A stretch of 63,765 nucleotides of DNA from SZUA-430 sp034440355 (GTDB taxonomy: Bacteria; Pseudomonadota; Alphaproteobacteria; Micropepsales; Micropepsaceae). Positions 1-8,987 of this stretch are shown here, one piece after another; the first letter of the stretch is position 1; every line of letters starts with the position of its first letter. The DNA is taken from positions 1-63,765 of the forward strand of contig JAWXBY010000098.1 of NCBI GenBank assembly GCA_034440355.1. Reading direction: 5' to 3'. Position numbers and translations under genes: made by a program. Below the pieces are notes generated by a model. It was not told where the DNA came from. It made no database searches and saw only the letters and a program-made list of their open reading frames with translations.

Positions 1-500
1 AACAAATGAAGGGCGACTTCTCGCGCCTGCTCTCCTTCCACTCGCTGTCGAAACGATCGAACCTGCCCGGCCTGCGCTCCGGCTTCGTCGCCGGCGACGC
101 CAATCTGATCGCTCGCTTCCGCGAATTCCGCAACGTCGCCGGCCCGCAGCTGCCGTTGCCCATCGCCGCCGTATCGACGGCAGCGTGGAGCGACGAAACC
201 CACGTCGAAGAAAACCGTACGCTCTACGCACAAAAATTCGAACTCGCGAAGAACCGCCTCGGCAACCGCTTCGGCTTCCGCATCCCCGACGGCGGCTTCT
301 TCCTCTGGCTCGACGTCGGCGACGGCGTGGCGGCCACGGCCAAGCTTTGGCGTGAGGGCGGCCTACGCGTTCTGCCGGGAGCCTATCTCGCCCGCGACAC
401 AGCGACCGGCAATCCGGGAAAATCGTTTGTTCGCGTGGCCTTAGTTAACGACTTCGCAACGACGTCTGAGGCATTGGATAGGTTCACTCGCATTTTGTGA
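1..500 (+). CDS. dapC: Class I/II aminotransferase, DapC-like, 3' part only
   Basis: The reading frame is open from the window edge, so only the C-terminal ~165 residues are present. The stretch HSLSKRSNLPGLRSGF carries the lysine that forms the Schiff base with pyridoxal phosphate in fold-type I aminotransferases. This exact style of motif is typical of succinyldiaminopimelate transaminase (DapC, lysine/peptidoglycan precursor synthesis). DGGFFLWLDVGDG and the FVRVALVNDF strand near the end are also family features. It ends 26 bp before ftsK. The specific substrate is inferred from motif style, and another class I/II aminotransferase is possible. Confidence 0.8.
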   Translation, partial: QMKGDFSRLLSFHSLSKRSNLPGLRSGFVAGDANLIARFREFRNVAGPQLPLPIAAVSTAAWSDETHVEENRTLYAQKFELAKNRLGNRFGFRIPDGGFFLWLDVGDGVAATAKLWREGGLRVLPGAYLARDTATGNPGKSFVRVALVNDFATTSEALDRFTRIL

Positions 501-525
501 TCGTGGGGTCGCCTCCCCGCGTGCA

Positions 526-2982
526 ATGACGAGCGCCGCGCGAACGAACGGGATTCGGACGATGAGCCAGATGCACTCGGCCTTCGGCGTTTTCGGCTCT
601 GCCGAACGCGTGCCGCTTCTGCCCCAAGAATGGACCGGCTGGCGCGCCGCCGTCGCCATCACGCTGCGCCGCCTGTTCGCGCGCGCTCTCGGCGTCGCCT
701 TTATCACCGCGGCCATCGGCACATTCGCCGCCGTCGCGACCTACGCGCCGACGGACCCCAGCTGGAACAACGCGTCCGGCGCGCTCGTACAAAACGCGCT
801 GGGCCTCTGGGGCGCAAACATCGCCGACGCCATCTGGCAAAGCGTCGGCCTCGCCGCGTGGGGCGTCGCTATCCCGCCGCTCGCCTGGGGCCTCTGGCTC
901 GTCGACGGCCGCATCGGCTTGCGACTAATGCTGCGCACAGCGACGTGGGCCGCATCGATCCTGCTCATCGCCACATTCCTGTCGCTCTTCCCGCCGCTGC
1001 TCGGCGCGCAAGATCCGGCGAACCTCGGCGGCGCACTCGGCAACGCCATCCTGCCCGCGCTTGGCGACCAGCTTCAGCAACTCGGTATCCCGACGCCGGT
1101 CGCCGTCGCGGGCATCGTCTGCGGCTTCGCAGGTTTGATGCTCTACATCCTCTCGCTCGGCATGAACCCGCTGAAGCTCACGCTGCCTGTCCTGCCGTGG
1201 GACGCGATCGGCGGCCGCATGGGTCACGCCTTCGGTTCGCTGGGTTACGCACTAACACGCCCCTTCCGCCGCGCGCCGAAGCTGCGCATCGAACGCCGCG
1301 AACCGCGCGTCGACGACGACGGCATCGAGATCGCGCCGATCGAAGAAGAACTCGACGAGCCGCTCCTACCCGTTCGCCGCGAGCCCCGCGTCATGCGCAC
1401 ACCGCCGAAAAAAGCGCCGCGCGAACAACGCGAGGCGCAGCCCGCCCTGAAACTCGAACAAAATTCCGAATACCAGCTGCCGCCTTTGAACTTGCTGGAG
1501 AAGAGCAAAACCGGCCAAGGCGTCTCACGCGAATCCGACGAAACGCTGGAGCAAAACGCCCGCATGCTGGAAAGCGTGCTCGCCGATTTCGGTGTACGCG
1601 GCCAGATCACGCAAGTCCGCCCCGGCCCCGTCGTCACGCTCTACGAATTCGAACCGGCCGCCGGCATCCGCTCAAGCCGCGTCATCTCGCTCGCCGACGA
1701 TATTGCGCGTTCGATGAGCGCCGTCTCCGCCCGCGTCGCCGCCGTCCCCGGCCGCAACGTCATCGGCATCGAACTGCCGAACCAGCGCCGCGAGAAAGTG
1801 CTGCTGCGCGACCTGCTGTCGACCAACGAATACGACAACGCCAACATCCAGCTGGTGCTCGCGCTCGGCAAGAACATCGGCGGCGAACCCGTCATCGCCG
1901 ACCTCGCCCGCATGCCGCATCTGTTGATCGCGGGTACGACAGGCTCAGGTAAGTCCGTCGCCATCAACACGATGATCCTGTCGCTGCTCTACCGGCTGTC
2001 GCCGCAGCAGTGCAAACTGATCATGATCGACCCCAAGATGCTGGAACTGTCGGCCTACGACGGCATCCCGCATCTCTTGTCGCCCGTCGTCACCGATCCG
2101 AAGAAGGCCATCGTCGCGCTCAAATGGACGGTGCGCGAGATGGAAGACCGCTACCGCCGCATGTCGAAAGTCGGCGTGCGCAACATCCTGGGCTACAACG
2201 AACGCATCGCCAAGGCGAAGGCGAAGGGCGAAACGCTGAAGCGCACCGTGCAAACCGGTTTCGACGGCCAAACCGGCGAGCCGGTGTACGAGGAAGAGGC
2301 GCTCCCCCTCGATCACATGCCCTACATCGTCGTCATCGTCGACGAAATGGCCGACCTCATGATGGTCGCCGGCAAAGACATCGAAGCCGCCGTTCAGCGC
2401 CTCGCCCAAATGGCGCGCGCCGCCGGCATCCACATCATCACCGCCACACAGCGTCCGTCGGTCGACGTCATCACCGGCACGATCAAGGCGAACTTCCCGA
2501 CCCGCATCTCGTTCCAAGTTACGTCGAAAATCGACAGCCGCACGATCTTGGGCGAACAAGGCGCCGAACAGCTCCTCGGCCAAGGCGACATGCTGTTCAT
2601 GGAAGGCGGCGGCCGCATCCGCCGCGTCCACGGCCCCTTCGTTGCCGACGGCGAAGTCGAAGCCATCGTGAAATTCCTGAAGGCGCAAGGCGAACCGAGC
2701 TATCTCGACGCCATCACCGAAGAACCCGACGAACCCGATCCCTCGATGCTGATCGACGGCGAAGGCGAGGGCTCAGGCGACGACCTCTACGACCAAGCCG
2801 TGGCCGTGGTCGCCCGCGACCGCAAAGTCTCAACGTCTTATATCCAACGCCGCCTGCAAATCGGCTACAACCGCGCCGCCCGCATCATCGAAAAGATGGA
2901 AGAAGAAGGCGTCATCTCCGGCCCCAACCACTCCGGCAAACGCGAAGTCCTCGTCGGCGATCACTCGGGCAGGGACGACTAG
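526..2982 (+). CDS. ftsK: DNA translocase FtsK
   Basis: 818-residue septal DNA pump that clears chromosome termini during division. Four hydrophobic segments lie in the first ~215 residues, roughly 47-69, 100-127, 139-160 and 190-213. A short charged, proline-containing linker follows. The motor domain has a Walker A motif (AGTTGSGKSVAI, about residue 471) and a Walker B-like strand (YIVVIVDEMADL). The C-terminal winged-helix gamma domain (about 755-800) carries the helix-turn-helix SYIQRRLQIGYNRAARII that reads polar KOPS-type sites. The linker is short compared with E. coli FtsK, as is common in alphaproteobacteria. ATG at 562 is an alternative start. lolA lies downstream, a common ftsK-lolA pairing, but here an unknown gene on the other strand and a palindromic element intervene. 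Confidence 0.97.
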   Translation: MTSAARTNGIRTMSQMHSAFGVFGSAERVPLLPQEWTGWRAAVAITLRRLFARALGVAFITAAIGTFAAVATYAPTDPSWNNASGALVQNALGLWGANIADAIWQSVGLAAWGVAIPPLAWGLWLVDGRIGLRLMLRTATWAASILLIATFLSLFPPLLGAQDPANLGGALGNAILPALGDQLQQLGIPTPVAVAGIVCGFAGLMLYILSLGMNPLKLTLPVLPWDAIGGRMGHAFGSLGYALTRPFRRAPKLRIERREPRVDDDGIEIAPIEEELDEPLLPVRREPRVMRTPPKKAPREQREAQPALKLEQNSEYQLPPLNLLEKSKTGQGVSRESDETLEQNARMLESVLADFGVRGQITQVRPGPVVTLYEFEPAAGIRSSRVISLADDIARSMSAVSARVAAVPGRNVIGIELPNQRREKVLLRDLLSTNEYDNANIQLVLALGKNIGGEPVIADLARMPHLLIAGTTGSGKSVAINTMILSLLYRLSPQQCKLIMIDPKMLELSAYDGIPHLLSPVVTDPKKAIVALKWTVREMEDRYRRMSKVGVRNILGYNERIAKAKAKGETLKRTVQTGFDGQTGEPVYEEEALPLDHMPYIVVIVDEMADLMMVAGKDIEAAVQRLAQMARAAGIHIITATQRPSVDVITGTIKANFPTRISFQVTSKIDSRTILGEQGAEQLLGQGDMLFMEGGGRIRRVHGPFVADGEVEAIVKFLKAQGEPSYLDAITEEPDEPDPSMLIDGEGEGSGDDLYDQAVAVVARDRKVSTSYIQRRLQIGYNRAARIIEKMEEEGVISGPNHSGKREVLVGDHSGRDD

Positions 2983-2995
2983 CAATCCACCATCC

Positions 2996-3258
2996 GTGTC
3001 ATGGTCCGCGAAGGCGGACCGCCCAAGACTTCAGCGTCTGAGCAGCGTATGCGCCGCTCGTTCCACGCCAAGACGCCAAGAGAGTTCCCACTTCGGCGCG
3101 CAGCGCCTTTTCACACGCCTGAATGGCGCCTACGGCGCCGAAGAGTTCGCTAACTCTCTTGGCGACTTGGCGTCTTGGCGTGAAACAAAACAGAGCCAAT
3201 GCAGCGCACAACATCTCAAGAAAAGTCTTGGGAGGTCCGCCGTCGCGGACCATGACAC
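2996..3258. repeat. Nested palindromic repeat element, copy 1
   Basis: No gene occupies this interval. The outermost arms (2996-3031 and 3223-3258) are 36 bp each and pair with only two mismatches. Inside them, arms built from short repeated units (CACGCCAAGACGCCAAG at 3064-3080) pair with 3152-3182. The centre holds GGCGCGCAGCGCCTTTTCA (3095-3113) and GGCGCCTACGGCGCC (3125-3139), each of which can form its own hairpin. The border word GTCTGAGCA (3036-3044), the word GCTCGTTC (3056-3063) and the central words recur in the element at 32835-33083 on the opposite strand. It could act as a transcription terminator between ftsK and the convergent gene. No T-run follows. Confidence 0.8.
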
Positions 3259-3274
3259 CAATTTTTGTTCCCGA

Positions 3275-3925
3275 TCACTTCTTCCGGTGCGTCGCGTCGT
3301 AGGCCGTCGCGAGTTCGGCGATCATCTCCGGTTTCCAGCACACATCGGCGAAGCCGTTCACGCGCAGCACGTCGAGCACGTCTTGGAACTCGCGGTTCGC
3401 CTGCGAGAACATCTCGCGCGTTTGCTTCAAGCGCCGCTCAACCGCAAGAAAGCCGACGTCTTCCGGATGCGCCGCCTCATACGTCCAATCCCGCACCGCG
3501 CGCAGCATGCGCATGTAGTCGTTGACCTCGCGCGAAATGTCCGCGGTCAGCGCATAGCCGTACAAACCGGTGAGCGCCGGAAACGCACGATACGCATTGT
3601 CGACCGCGTCAGCCGCCCGCACACGCGCAGGTCCCATCGGCGTACGCACGAACCGGAGCAACACCTCACCCATTGCAACGTGAAGCAGCAGAAGCTCCTG
3701 CCCGAAATTTTGCCGCGCAGGCCGCCACTTCGACGACTGCCGCGCATCGATCATCACGGGAATGAGGATGGAAAATACAAGCGCGCCGAGAATGAATCCG
3801 CCGAATTCCGCCACCGCGTTTTGAAAGAACCCCTCGTTCATGCCGAGCGGCCCATTCGGATCAAGGATCAACTTCGCAATATCTTCGACCACCGGATGCC
3901 CCCCCACGCGGGTTCCAGCTTTCAA
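3275..3925 (-). CDS. Unknown protein with one N-terminal membrane segment
   Basis: 216 residues, no family recognised. One hydrophobic segment near residues 41-58 (FGGFILGALVFSILIPVMI) is followed by a basic, mostly helical soluble part with no catalytic motif that I can see. The frame opens with TTG at 3925. A downstream ATG at 3841 (MNEGFFQNAV) is an equally plausible start and would leave the membrane segment at the N-terminus. It is convergent with ftsK and divergent from lolA. Base composition matches its neighbours. Coding status is supported by length, the amphipathic helical pattern and the absence of a better frame. Confidence 0.65.
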   Translation of the reverse strand: MKAGTRVGGHPVVEDIAKLILDPNGPLGMNEGFFQNAVAEFGGFILGALVFSILIPVMIDARQSSKWRPARQNFGQELLLLHVAMGEVLLRFVRTPMGPARVRAADAVDNAYRAFPALTGLYGYALTADISREVNDYMRMLRAVRDWTYEAAHPEDVGFLAVERRLKQTREMFSQANREFQDVLDVLRVNGFADVCWKPEMIAELATAYDATHRKK

Positions 3926-4063
3926 TCATTTAATGGCCGCCGGGCCCGATCATGCTATTCTGGCCGAAGTCCGGGGCCGCCCGCCAGGGCCGGAACCACC
4001 CATCTTCATGTCGCCACAGTCGCTTCCTAAGGCTTGCGGCCCATGTCCGAGCTCAGATTGACC

Positions 4064-4678
4064 ATGCGCACACTCATCCTCACCGTAATCGCCGTCATGT
4101 TCGCAGGCGCGGCCCACGCCGCACCTCTCAACGCCCAAGACACGGCCGAGCTGAACAAGATTTCAGCTTACCTGAACGCGATCACCTCGCTGCAGGCGAG
4201 CTTCGTGCAGGTCGGCCCCAACGGCGAGCTCGACCAGGGCATGGTCTACGCCAAAAAGCCCGGCCGCCTGCGCTTCGAATACGCGCCGCCGAGCCCGTAT
4301 CTGATCGTCTCCGACGGCGTCACGATCGCTGTCGCAAACTCGAAGATGCGCACGGTCGACCGCTATCCGCTGATCGAAAACCCGCTGAATATTATCCTGC
4401 GCGAAAACATCGACCTGACGAAGGATCAGCGCATTACCGCGGTTGAGCGCCAGGCTGGAACCCTGCGCATCACGGCGGCGGAGAAATCGGGCCCTCTTAA
4501 GGGCCAAGTAACCTTAATTTTTGCCTCGCCGTCGACCGAGCTGCGCCAATGGATCATTACCGATGCGCAAGGCTTGCAGACTATGATTGCCTTGAAAAAC
4601 ACGAAGACCGAGGTGGCCCTGCCCCCCGCTCTGTTTGTGTTGAAGGACGTCGACAAATTCCGCCGGAAGGACGAGTAG
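4064..4678 (+). CDS. lolA: Outer-membrane lipoprotein carrier protein LolA
   Basis: Periplasmic chaperone that ferries lipoproteins from LolCDE to the outer membrane. The start at 4064 (MRTLILTVIAVMFAGAAHA) gives a clean Sec signal peptide ending AHA-AP. TTG 4034 and ATG 4043 are possible longer starts but would add a polar extension. The mature part shows the LolA pattern: LNAITSLQASFVQ, then GMVYAKKPGRLRFEY, then LPPALFVLKD near the C-terminus. The length of about 204 residues is normal. It stands on the plus strand downstream of ftsK. Confidence 0.93.
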   Translation: MRTLILTVIAVMFAGAAHAAPLNAQDTAELNKISAYLNAITSLQASFVQVGPNGELDQGMVYAKKPGRLRFEYAPPSPYLIVSDGVTIAVANSKMRTVDRYPLIENPLNIILRENIDLTKDQRITAVERQAGTLRITAAEKSGPLKGQVTLIFASPSTELRQWIITDAQGLQTMIALKNTKTEVALPPALFVLKDVDKFRRKDE

Positions 4679-4727
4679 CTTCACGTCGCTTGCTGCTGTT
4701 TGCGGGGCGGTGGTAGGCCAATGAACC

Positions 4728-5501
4728 ATGACCCGCAGGCCCAAAAAACCGCTCGTCGGCATCCCGTGCGACCTTCGCATGATCGGGCCGCATCCCTTTC
4801 ACGCCGTCGGCGAGAAATACATCGTCGCCGTCCGTGACGGTGCCGGCGCGATCCCCGTTCTCATTCCCGTTCTAGAAAAGCCCATCGACATCGAGGAAAT
4901 CCTCGACACAGTCGACGGCGTCTTGCTGACCGGCTCACCGTCGAACGTCGCCCCGAACCTCTACGGCGGCCCATCGCCGCGCGAAGGCGTTCTGCAGGAC
5001 CCACGCCGCGACGCGACCACAGTTCCGCTCATCCGCCACATCGTCGACCGCGGCTTGCCGCTGCTCGCAATCTGCCGCGGCTTCCAGGAATTCAACGTCG
5101 CCTATGGGGGCACGCTCTTTCAACACGTCGAAGAACAACCGGGACGCTTCGACCATCGCGAAGACAAGCACCAACCGCTCGACGTCCAGTACGCGCCCAT
5201 CCACGACGTCCACCTGACGCCGGGCGGCAGACTCGAAGCGATCGCGGGCATGAGCACGATCAAAGTGAACTCGCTGCACGGGCAGGGCGTCGACAGAGTA
5301 GGCGAGGGGCTCGCCGTCGAAGCCGTCGCCCCCGACGGTCAAGTCGAAGGCCTGGGTGTCCGCAAAGCGCAAAACTTCGCGCTCGCCGTGCAATGGCATC
5401 CCGAATGGCGCTTCTGGGAAAACGACTTCTCGAAGGCGCTCTTCGCCGCGTTCGGCCAAGCCATGCGCAGCCACTTGACGCAGAGCGAGGCCGCACAATG
5501 A
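4728..5501 (+). CDS. Class I glutamine amidotransferase-like hydrolase (PuuD-type)
   Basis: 257 residues resembling gamma-glutamyl-gamma-aminobutyrate hydrolase. The nucleophile elbow LLAICRGFQEFNV (Cys about 121), the oxyanion region GVLLTGSPSNVAPNLYGG and the His-Glu pair in AVQWHPEWRF are all present. Its stop overlaps the start of the next gene, a glutamine-synthetase-like ligase, in an ATGA. In PuuA/PuuD-type pairs the ligase makes a gamma-glutamyl amine and the hydrolase later removes glutamate. Whether putrescine is the substrate here is inference, because no puuB or puuC lies nearby. Confidence 0.87.
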   Translation: MTRRPKKPLVGIPCDLRMIGPHPFHAVGEKYIVAVRDGAGAIPVLIPVLEKPIDIEEILDTVDGVLLTGSPSNVAPNLYGGPSPREGVLQDPRRDATTVPLIRHIVDRGLPLLAICRGFQEFNVAYGGTLFQHVEEQPGRFDHREDKHQPLDVQYAPIHDVHLTPGGRLEAIAGMSTIKVNSLHGQGVDRVGEGLAVEAVAPDGQVEGLGVRKAQNFALAVQWHPEWRFWENDFSKALFAAFGQAMRSHLTQSEAAQ

Positions 5502-6847
5502 GCGACCGCACGCACCTGAAAGAATGGCTGAAAGAACGCCGGATCACCGAGGTCGAGCTTCTAGTGCCCGACATGGCCGGCATCGCGCGCGGCAAGATCT
5601 TGCCGACCAGCAAATTCCTCGCCGGCCTCGACAACGACACGCTGCGCCTGCCCGAAAGCATCTTCGGCCAAATGGTCACCGGCGCCGACGCCGAAACCGA
5701 AGCGCTGACCTATCAAGCGCCCGACATGATCCTGGCGCCCGACCCCAACACGATCTGCATCGTGCCCTGGTACCGCGAGCCGACGGCGCAAGTCGTGTGC
5801 GATTGCTATGACCGCGCTGAGAAAGCGAACCCCGTCGCCCCGCGCCAGGTCCTGAAGAACGTCCTCGCGCTTTATGAGGAAAAAGGCTGGCGTCCCGTCA
5901 TCGCGCCGGAAGTCGAATTCTTCCTCTCGCAAAAGAACATCGACCCCGACTATCCGCTGCTGCCCCCGGCCGGCAAGTCGGGCCGCCCGCAAACCGGCCG
6001 CCAGGCTTACTCGATCGACGCGGTGAACGAATTCGATCCGCTGTTCGAAGACGTCTACGACTATTGCGAAGCGCAAGAGATCGGCATCGACAGCCTGATC
6101 CACGAAGAAGGCGTCGCGCAGGTCGAGATCAACTTCAACCACGGCGACCCGCTGCAACTCGCCGACCACACGTTCCTCTTCAAGCGCACCGTCCGCCACG
6201 CCGCGCTGCGCCACGACATCTACGCCACCTTCATGGCCAAGCCCTACGAGCAAGAACCGGGCAGCGCGATGCACATCCACATCAGCATCGTCGATGCCAA
6301 GGGCGTGAACCTGTTCTCGACCCGCAGCGGCAAAGACACGCGCCTGTTCATGGCCTATATCGCGGGCCTACAGAAATACCTGCCCGCCTCCATGCCGCTC
6401 ATCGCGCCGTATGTGAACTCCTACCGTCGTTTGGTCCGCTATCTCTCCGCGCCCGTGAACACACACTGGGGCCACGAGAACCGCACCGTCGGCTTGCGCA
6501 TTCCGGAATCCGAACCGAAGAACCGCCGCATCGAAAACCGCGTGCCTGGCGCCGACGCCAACCCATACCTCGCGATCGCCGCGTCGCTCGCCTGCGGCTA
6601 TCTCGGCATGGTCCAAAATCTCTCGCCGACGAAGCCCATGGAAGGCAACGCCTACGACTCGATGCGCTATCAATTGCCGCGCCATCTTCTGGACGCGATC
6701 TCACGCTTCCGCGGCTCGCAAGATCTGCGCGAACTACTCGGCGAGTCGTTCGTCGATCTGTATTCAGACGTGAAGGCGTCCGAACACGACGCCTATCAGC
6801 AGGTCATCAGCCCGTGGGAACGTCAGCACTTGTTGCTGAACGTGTGA
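5498..6847 (+). CDS. Glutamine-synthetase-family ligase (PuuA-like)
   Basis: 449 residues starting at the ATG that overlaps the previous stop. Conserved glutamine synthetase features are visible: VIAPEVEFFLS (metal-binding Glu), EGVAQVEINFNHGDPL, the His in AMHIHISI, and the C-terminal NRTVGLRIPESEPKNRRIE and GADANPYLAIAASLA blocks. The short N-terminal beta-grasp domain and the NFNHGDPL form are those of gamma-glutamyl-polyamine synthetases rather than housekeeping GlnA. Likely role: ATP-dependent ligation of glutamate to an amine such as putrescine. Its last 41 bp overlap the 3' end of the antisense DUF2061 gene. Confidence 0.9.
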   Translation: MSDRTHLKEWLKERRITEVELLVPDMAGIARGKILPTSKFLAGLDNDTLRLPESIFGQMVTGADAETEALTYQAPDMILAPDPNTICIVPWYREPTAQVVCDCYDRAEKANPVAPRQVLKNVLALYEEKGWRPVIAPEVEFFLSQKNIDPDYPLLPPAGKSGRPQTGRQAYSIDAVNEFDPLFEDVYDYCEAQEIGIDSLIHEEGVAQVEINFNHGDPLQLADHTFLFKRTVRHAALRHDIYATFMAKPYEQEPGSAMHIHISIVDAKGVNLFSTRSGKDTRLFMAYIAGLQKYLPASMPLIAPYVNSYRRLVRYLSAPVNTHWGHENRTVGLRIPESEPKNRRIENRVPGADANPYLAIAASLACGYLGMVQNLSPTKPMEGNAYDSMRYQLPRHLLDAISRFRGSQDLRELLGESFVDLYSDVKASEHDAYQQVISPWERQHLLLNV

Positions 6848-7031
6848 GCCGGGCAGGGACCCAGCGCCAAACACGCTCGTGAAAATAGAACGCGACGGTA
6901 TTACAGGCGGGCTCGACCAACGCGAGCATCGTTGCCACCGGCGCCGATCCCGTCAGCAAATAAGCAACCGCGAACGCGACGCTGAAATGCAGCACCGCAA
7001 ACGTGCCGGTCTTGATCAGGTCCCGTGACAT
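6807..7031 (-). CDS. DUF2061 small membrane protein
   Basis: 74 residues (start ATG 7031, GTG 7037 as an alternative). It matches the DUF2061 pattern: an N-terminal basic residue/Lys-Thr start (RDLIKTGTFAVLHF), a membrane hairpin (FAVAYLLTGSAPVATMLALVEPACNTVAFYF) and the ending FHERVWRWV. Function is unknown for the family. The 3' end runs 41 bp into the end of the ligase gene on the opposite strand, so the two messages are complementary at their tails. Confidence 0.8.
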   Translation of the reverse strand: MSRDLIKTGTFAVLHFSVAFAVAYLLTGSAPVATMLALVEPACNTVAFYFHERVWRWVPARLTRSATSADVPTG

Positions 7032-7132
7032 GGTCACTACCTTTAATTGCGACTAACTCGCAATAACATAAGGCCAAGGGAGCCCACGGTCAAGGACCCT
7101 GCGCGCCGAAATAGATCTTGGTTATCAGGCGC

Positions 7133-8680
7133 TTAGCGCCACGGCGCCTTCAGCTTCGCGAGCCGCCGCCACCGACGCTTTAGCTTCTCCGACCGCTCAC
7201 GCGCATGCCCGACATGCCACCCGACCACCACGCCGCCAGCATAACCGATCGACGCAGCCCCGTCGCCGCCTTGCTCCGCCAAAATAACGCGAACGAGTGT
7301 CCGCGCCACGGCGGCGTCATTCATCTCGCCCAGCACGTCCTGCAAAGCGCTCAGCCGCTTCACGAACGCCTTCACCTCGCGCTTGCGAAACAGCGACTGA
7401 AAGAAGTCGCACGCATAGCGCAGCTTCTTCAGCCGCTTGCGAAGCTCATGCCGCTCGCTCACGTCGAGGTCGTCGATGCGCTTGCCCAGCTTCACCGCGC
7501 GCGTCCGACGATGGTCCAACCGCTCGCGCGCGAACTCGGACGCGTCGCGCATCGCGTCTTCGCCGCCGATCGTCGCGTCGAACCACGGTTTGCTGTATGT
7601 CACCGCGGCAAGTTCGATAACTAAGCGCCGAAACCGTTCCGACTCCAGCGCTTCGAACACATGCGACCACGCGATGCGCCGGCGCGTGCGCACGACAGTC
7701 GCCAACTCGCGCAGCCGCTCGTCCTCGCCGTGCGCCTCGGCCGCCGGACGAAACACCTCGTCCTGAAACACGTCCAGATCGCGCGCCTCGCCCATCACGC
7801 CGGCCAGCCACCGCACCTCGTCCTCGATCGCACGCAGCGACGTGCGAAACGGTCCGCCGAACAACGTCAGCGCACTGCGCAGCCGCCGCAGCGCGACGCG
7901 CATCTGATGAATGCCTTCGGGATCCCGCGCGATCGTGACCGCCGCCCAATTGCCCAGCAGGTGGTTCAGGCAATAGCCGATCACGCCGGTGAACGCCGTA
8001 TCCGCCGTCGCCGTGTCGGAGAGCGCCAACCGCTGCGCATATACCGGCGCTTCGGCTTCATCCTTGATGAGCGCATAGCCGCGCGCCGCCTTCGATTGCA
8101 GGAACAGCATCAGAGGCTGCCCCGCGGTAAGTTCTTTGGCGCACGCCACAAGATCGTTCGCACTGCCTTTCAGAAGCTCAAGCTCAAGTTCCGAAATCGG
8201 CGCTTGCGACGCCCGGCCCTCGCCCAACGTCCGGATGACGCCCGTGTCGAACGCCGCCTCGATTTCCGTCCCCCGCTTCGGTGTCAGCAACACCTTGGTG
8301 CGCCGCACCTCGACCGAAAACTGCGGCTTCAGAACGGCCTTCTTCAACGCCTTGGCGACGCGGCGGCGAACCGCCTCATCCGAAATCGCCCCGACATCCG
8401 GCGCAAGCGACGCGACCGTGGCCTTGATCTCCGTGCGCGTCGCGACATCCGGCCCGTTGGCGCTCTTCAATGTCTGTACGAAGCCGTCGCCTTCGTTGCG
8501 AACGCGCAGCACGTATCCCGCCTTGCGCAGCGCCAGATCGTCTGTGTCGAAATAGATGGCGTGAAGCGCGCGCGTCTGCGGCTTACGGTTGCGCGCAAGC
8601 CGACGAAACAACGGCAATCGCCGAACGCGCGCTAGCGCGTCATCGGGCCCAATGAATTTGAGCTCGGTTTCCTGTCCCAT
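7133..8680 (-). CDS. CYTH-CHAD domain protein (triphosphate-binding)
   Basis: 515 residues with ATG at 8680, chosen because it places MGQETELKF at the N-terminus. The ExExK signature of CYTH triphosphate-tunnel enzymes is then at residues 4-8. The CYTH domain (about 1-200) continues with arginine/lysine-rich strands such as AGYVLRVRNEGDG and FVQTLKSAN. The CHAD domain (about 215-500) shows its conserved histidines in EGIHQMRVALRRLRSAL and HELRKRLKKLRYACDFFQ. CYTH-CHAD proteins hydrolyse inorganic triphosphate or bind polyphosphate granules. The next gene upstream on the same strand is hisF, about 300 bp away. Confidence 0.93.
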   Translation of the reverse strand: MGQETELKFIGPDDALARVRRLPLFRRLARNRKPQTRALHAIYFDTDDLALRKAGYVLRVRNEGDGFVQTLKSANGPDVATRTEIKATVASLAPDVGAISDEAVRRRVAKALKKAVLKPQFSVEVRRTKVLLTPKRGTEIEAAFDTGVIRTLGEGRASQAPISELELELLKGSANDLVACAKELTAGQPLMLFLQSKAARGYALIKDEAEAPVYAQRLALSDTATADTAFTGVIGYCLNHLLGNWAAVTIARDPEGIHQMRVALRRLRSALTLFGGPFRTSLRAIEDEVRWLAGVMGEARDLDVFQDEVFRPAAEAHGEDERLRELATVVRTRRRIAWSHVFEALESERFRRLVIELAAVTYSKPWFDATIGGEDAMRDASEFARERLDHRRTRAVKLGKRIDDLDVSERHELRKRLKKLRYACDFFQSLFRKREVKAFVKRLSALQDVLGEMNDAAVARTLVRVILAEQGGDGAASIGYAGGVVVGWHVGHARERSEKLKRRWRRLAKLKAPWR

Positions 8681-8987
8681 CAGCATCGGGCGACCCGCGG
8701 TACTGCGCGAACTCTCGCCCCTCTCCCCAAAACCACTAGGCGAGAGCGTACAGGGACGCGCAATCATCACAAATACGTTAGCAAAATGTCATAAACACAT
8801 GATGTAGGACGCGCGCGAAACTTTGCCCAAGTGCTTGATACGCACAGAGTTTACGCACGCGCGTCGAAAAATTTTCCGGACGGGCACCAGCACTTTCAAG
8901 ATGCGTGTGACCGCGCGGCGACAAGCGCCACCCAGTTCCGCGCCATCCTCGGTCGCCGGTAAGAAACTCAAGCAAAATCGAGCAGAT
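8681..8987. other. Non-coding gap between hisF and the CYTH-CHAD gene
   Basis: About 307 bp without a supportable gene. It contains the untranslated stretch upstream of the CYTH-CHAD start and the region after the hisF stop. An AT-rich patch around 8866-8880 (AAAAATTTTCC) is visible. I see no convincing promoter, terminator or RNA structure. In many alphaproteobacteria hisE follows hisF. It is absent here. Confidence 0.5.

Noticed and set aside
2996..4030. 344-codon plus-strand frame starting in the nested repeat
   Set aside because: It begins inside the palindromic element and continues antisense to the 216-residue gene; the translation has no recognisable feature.
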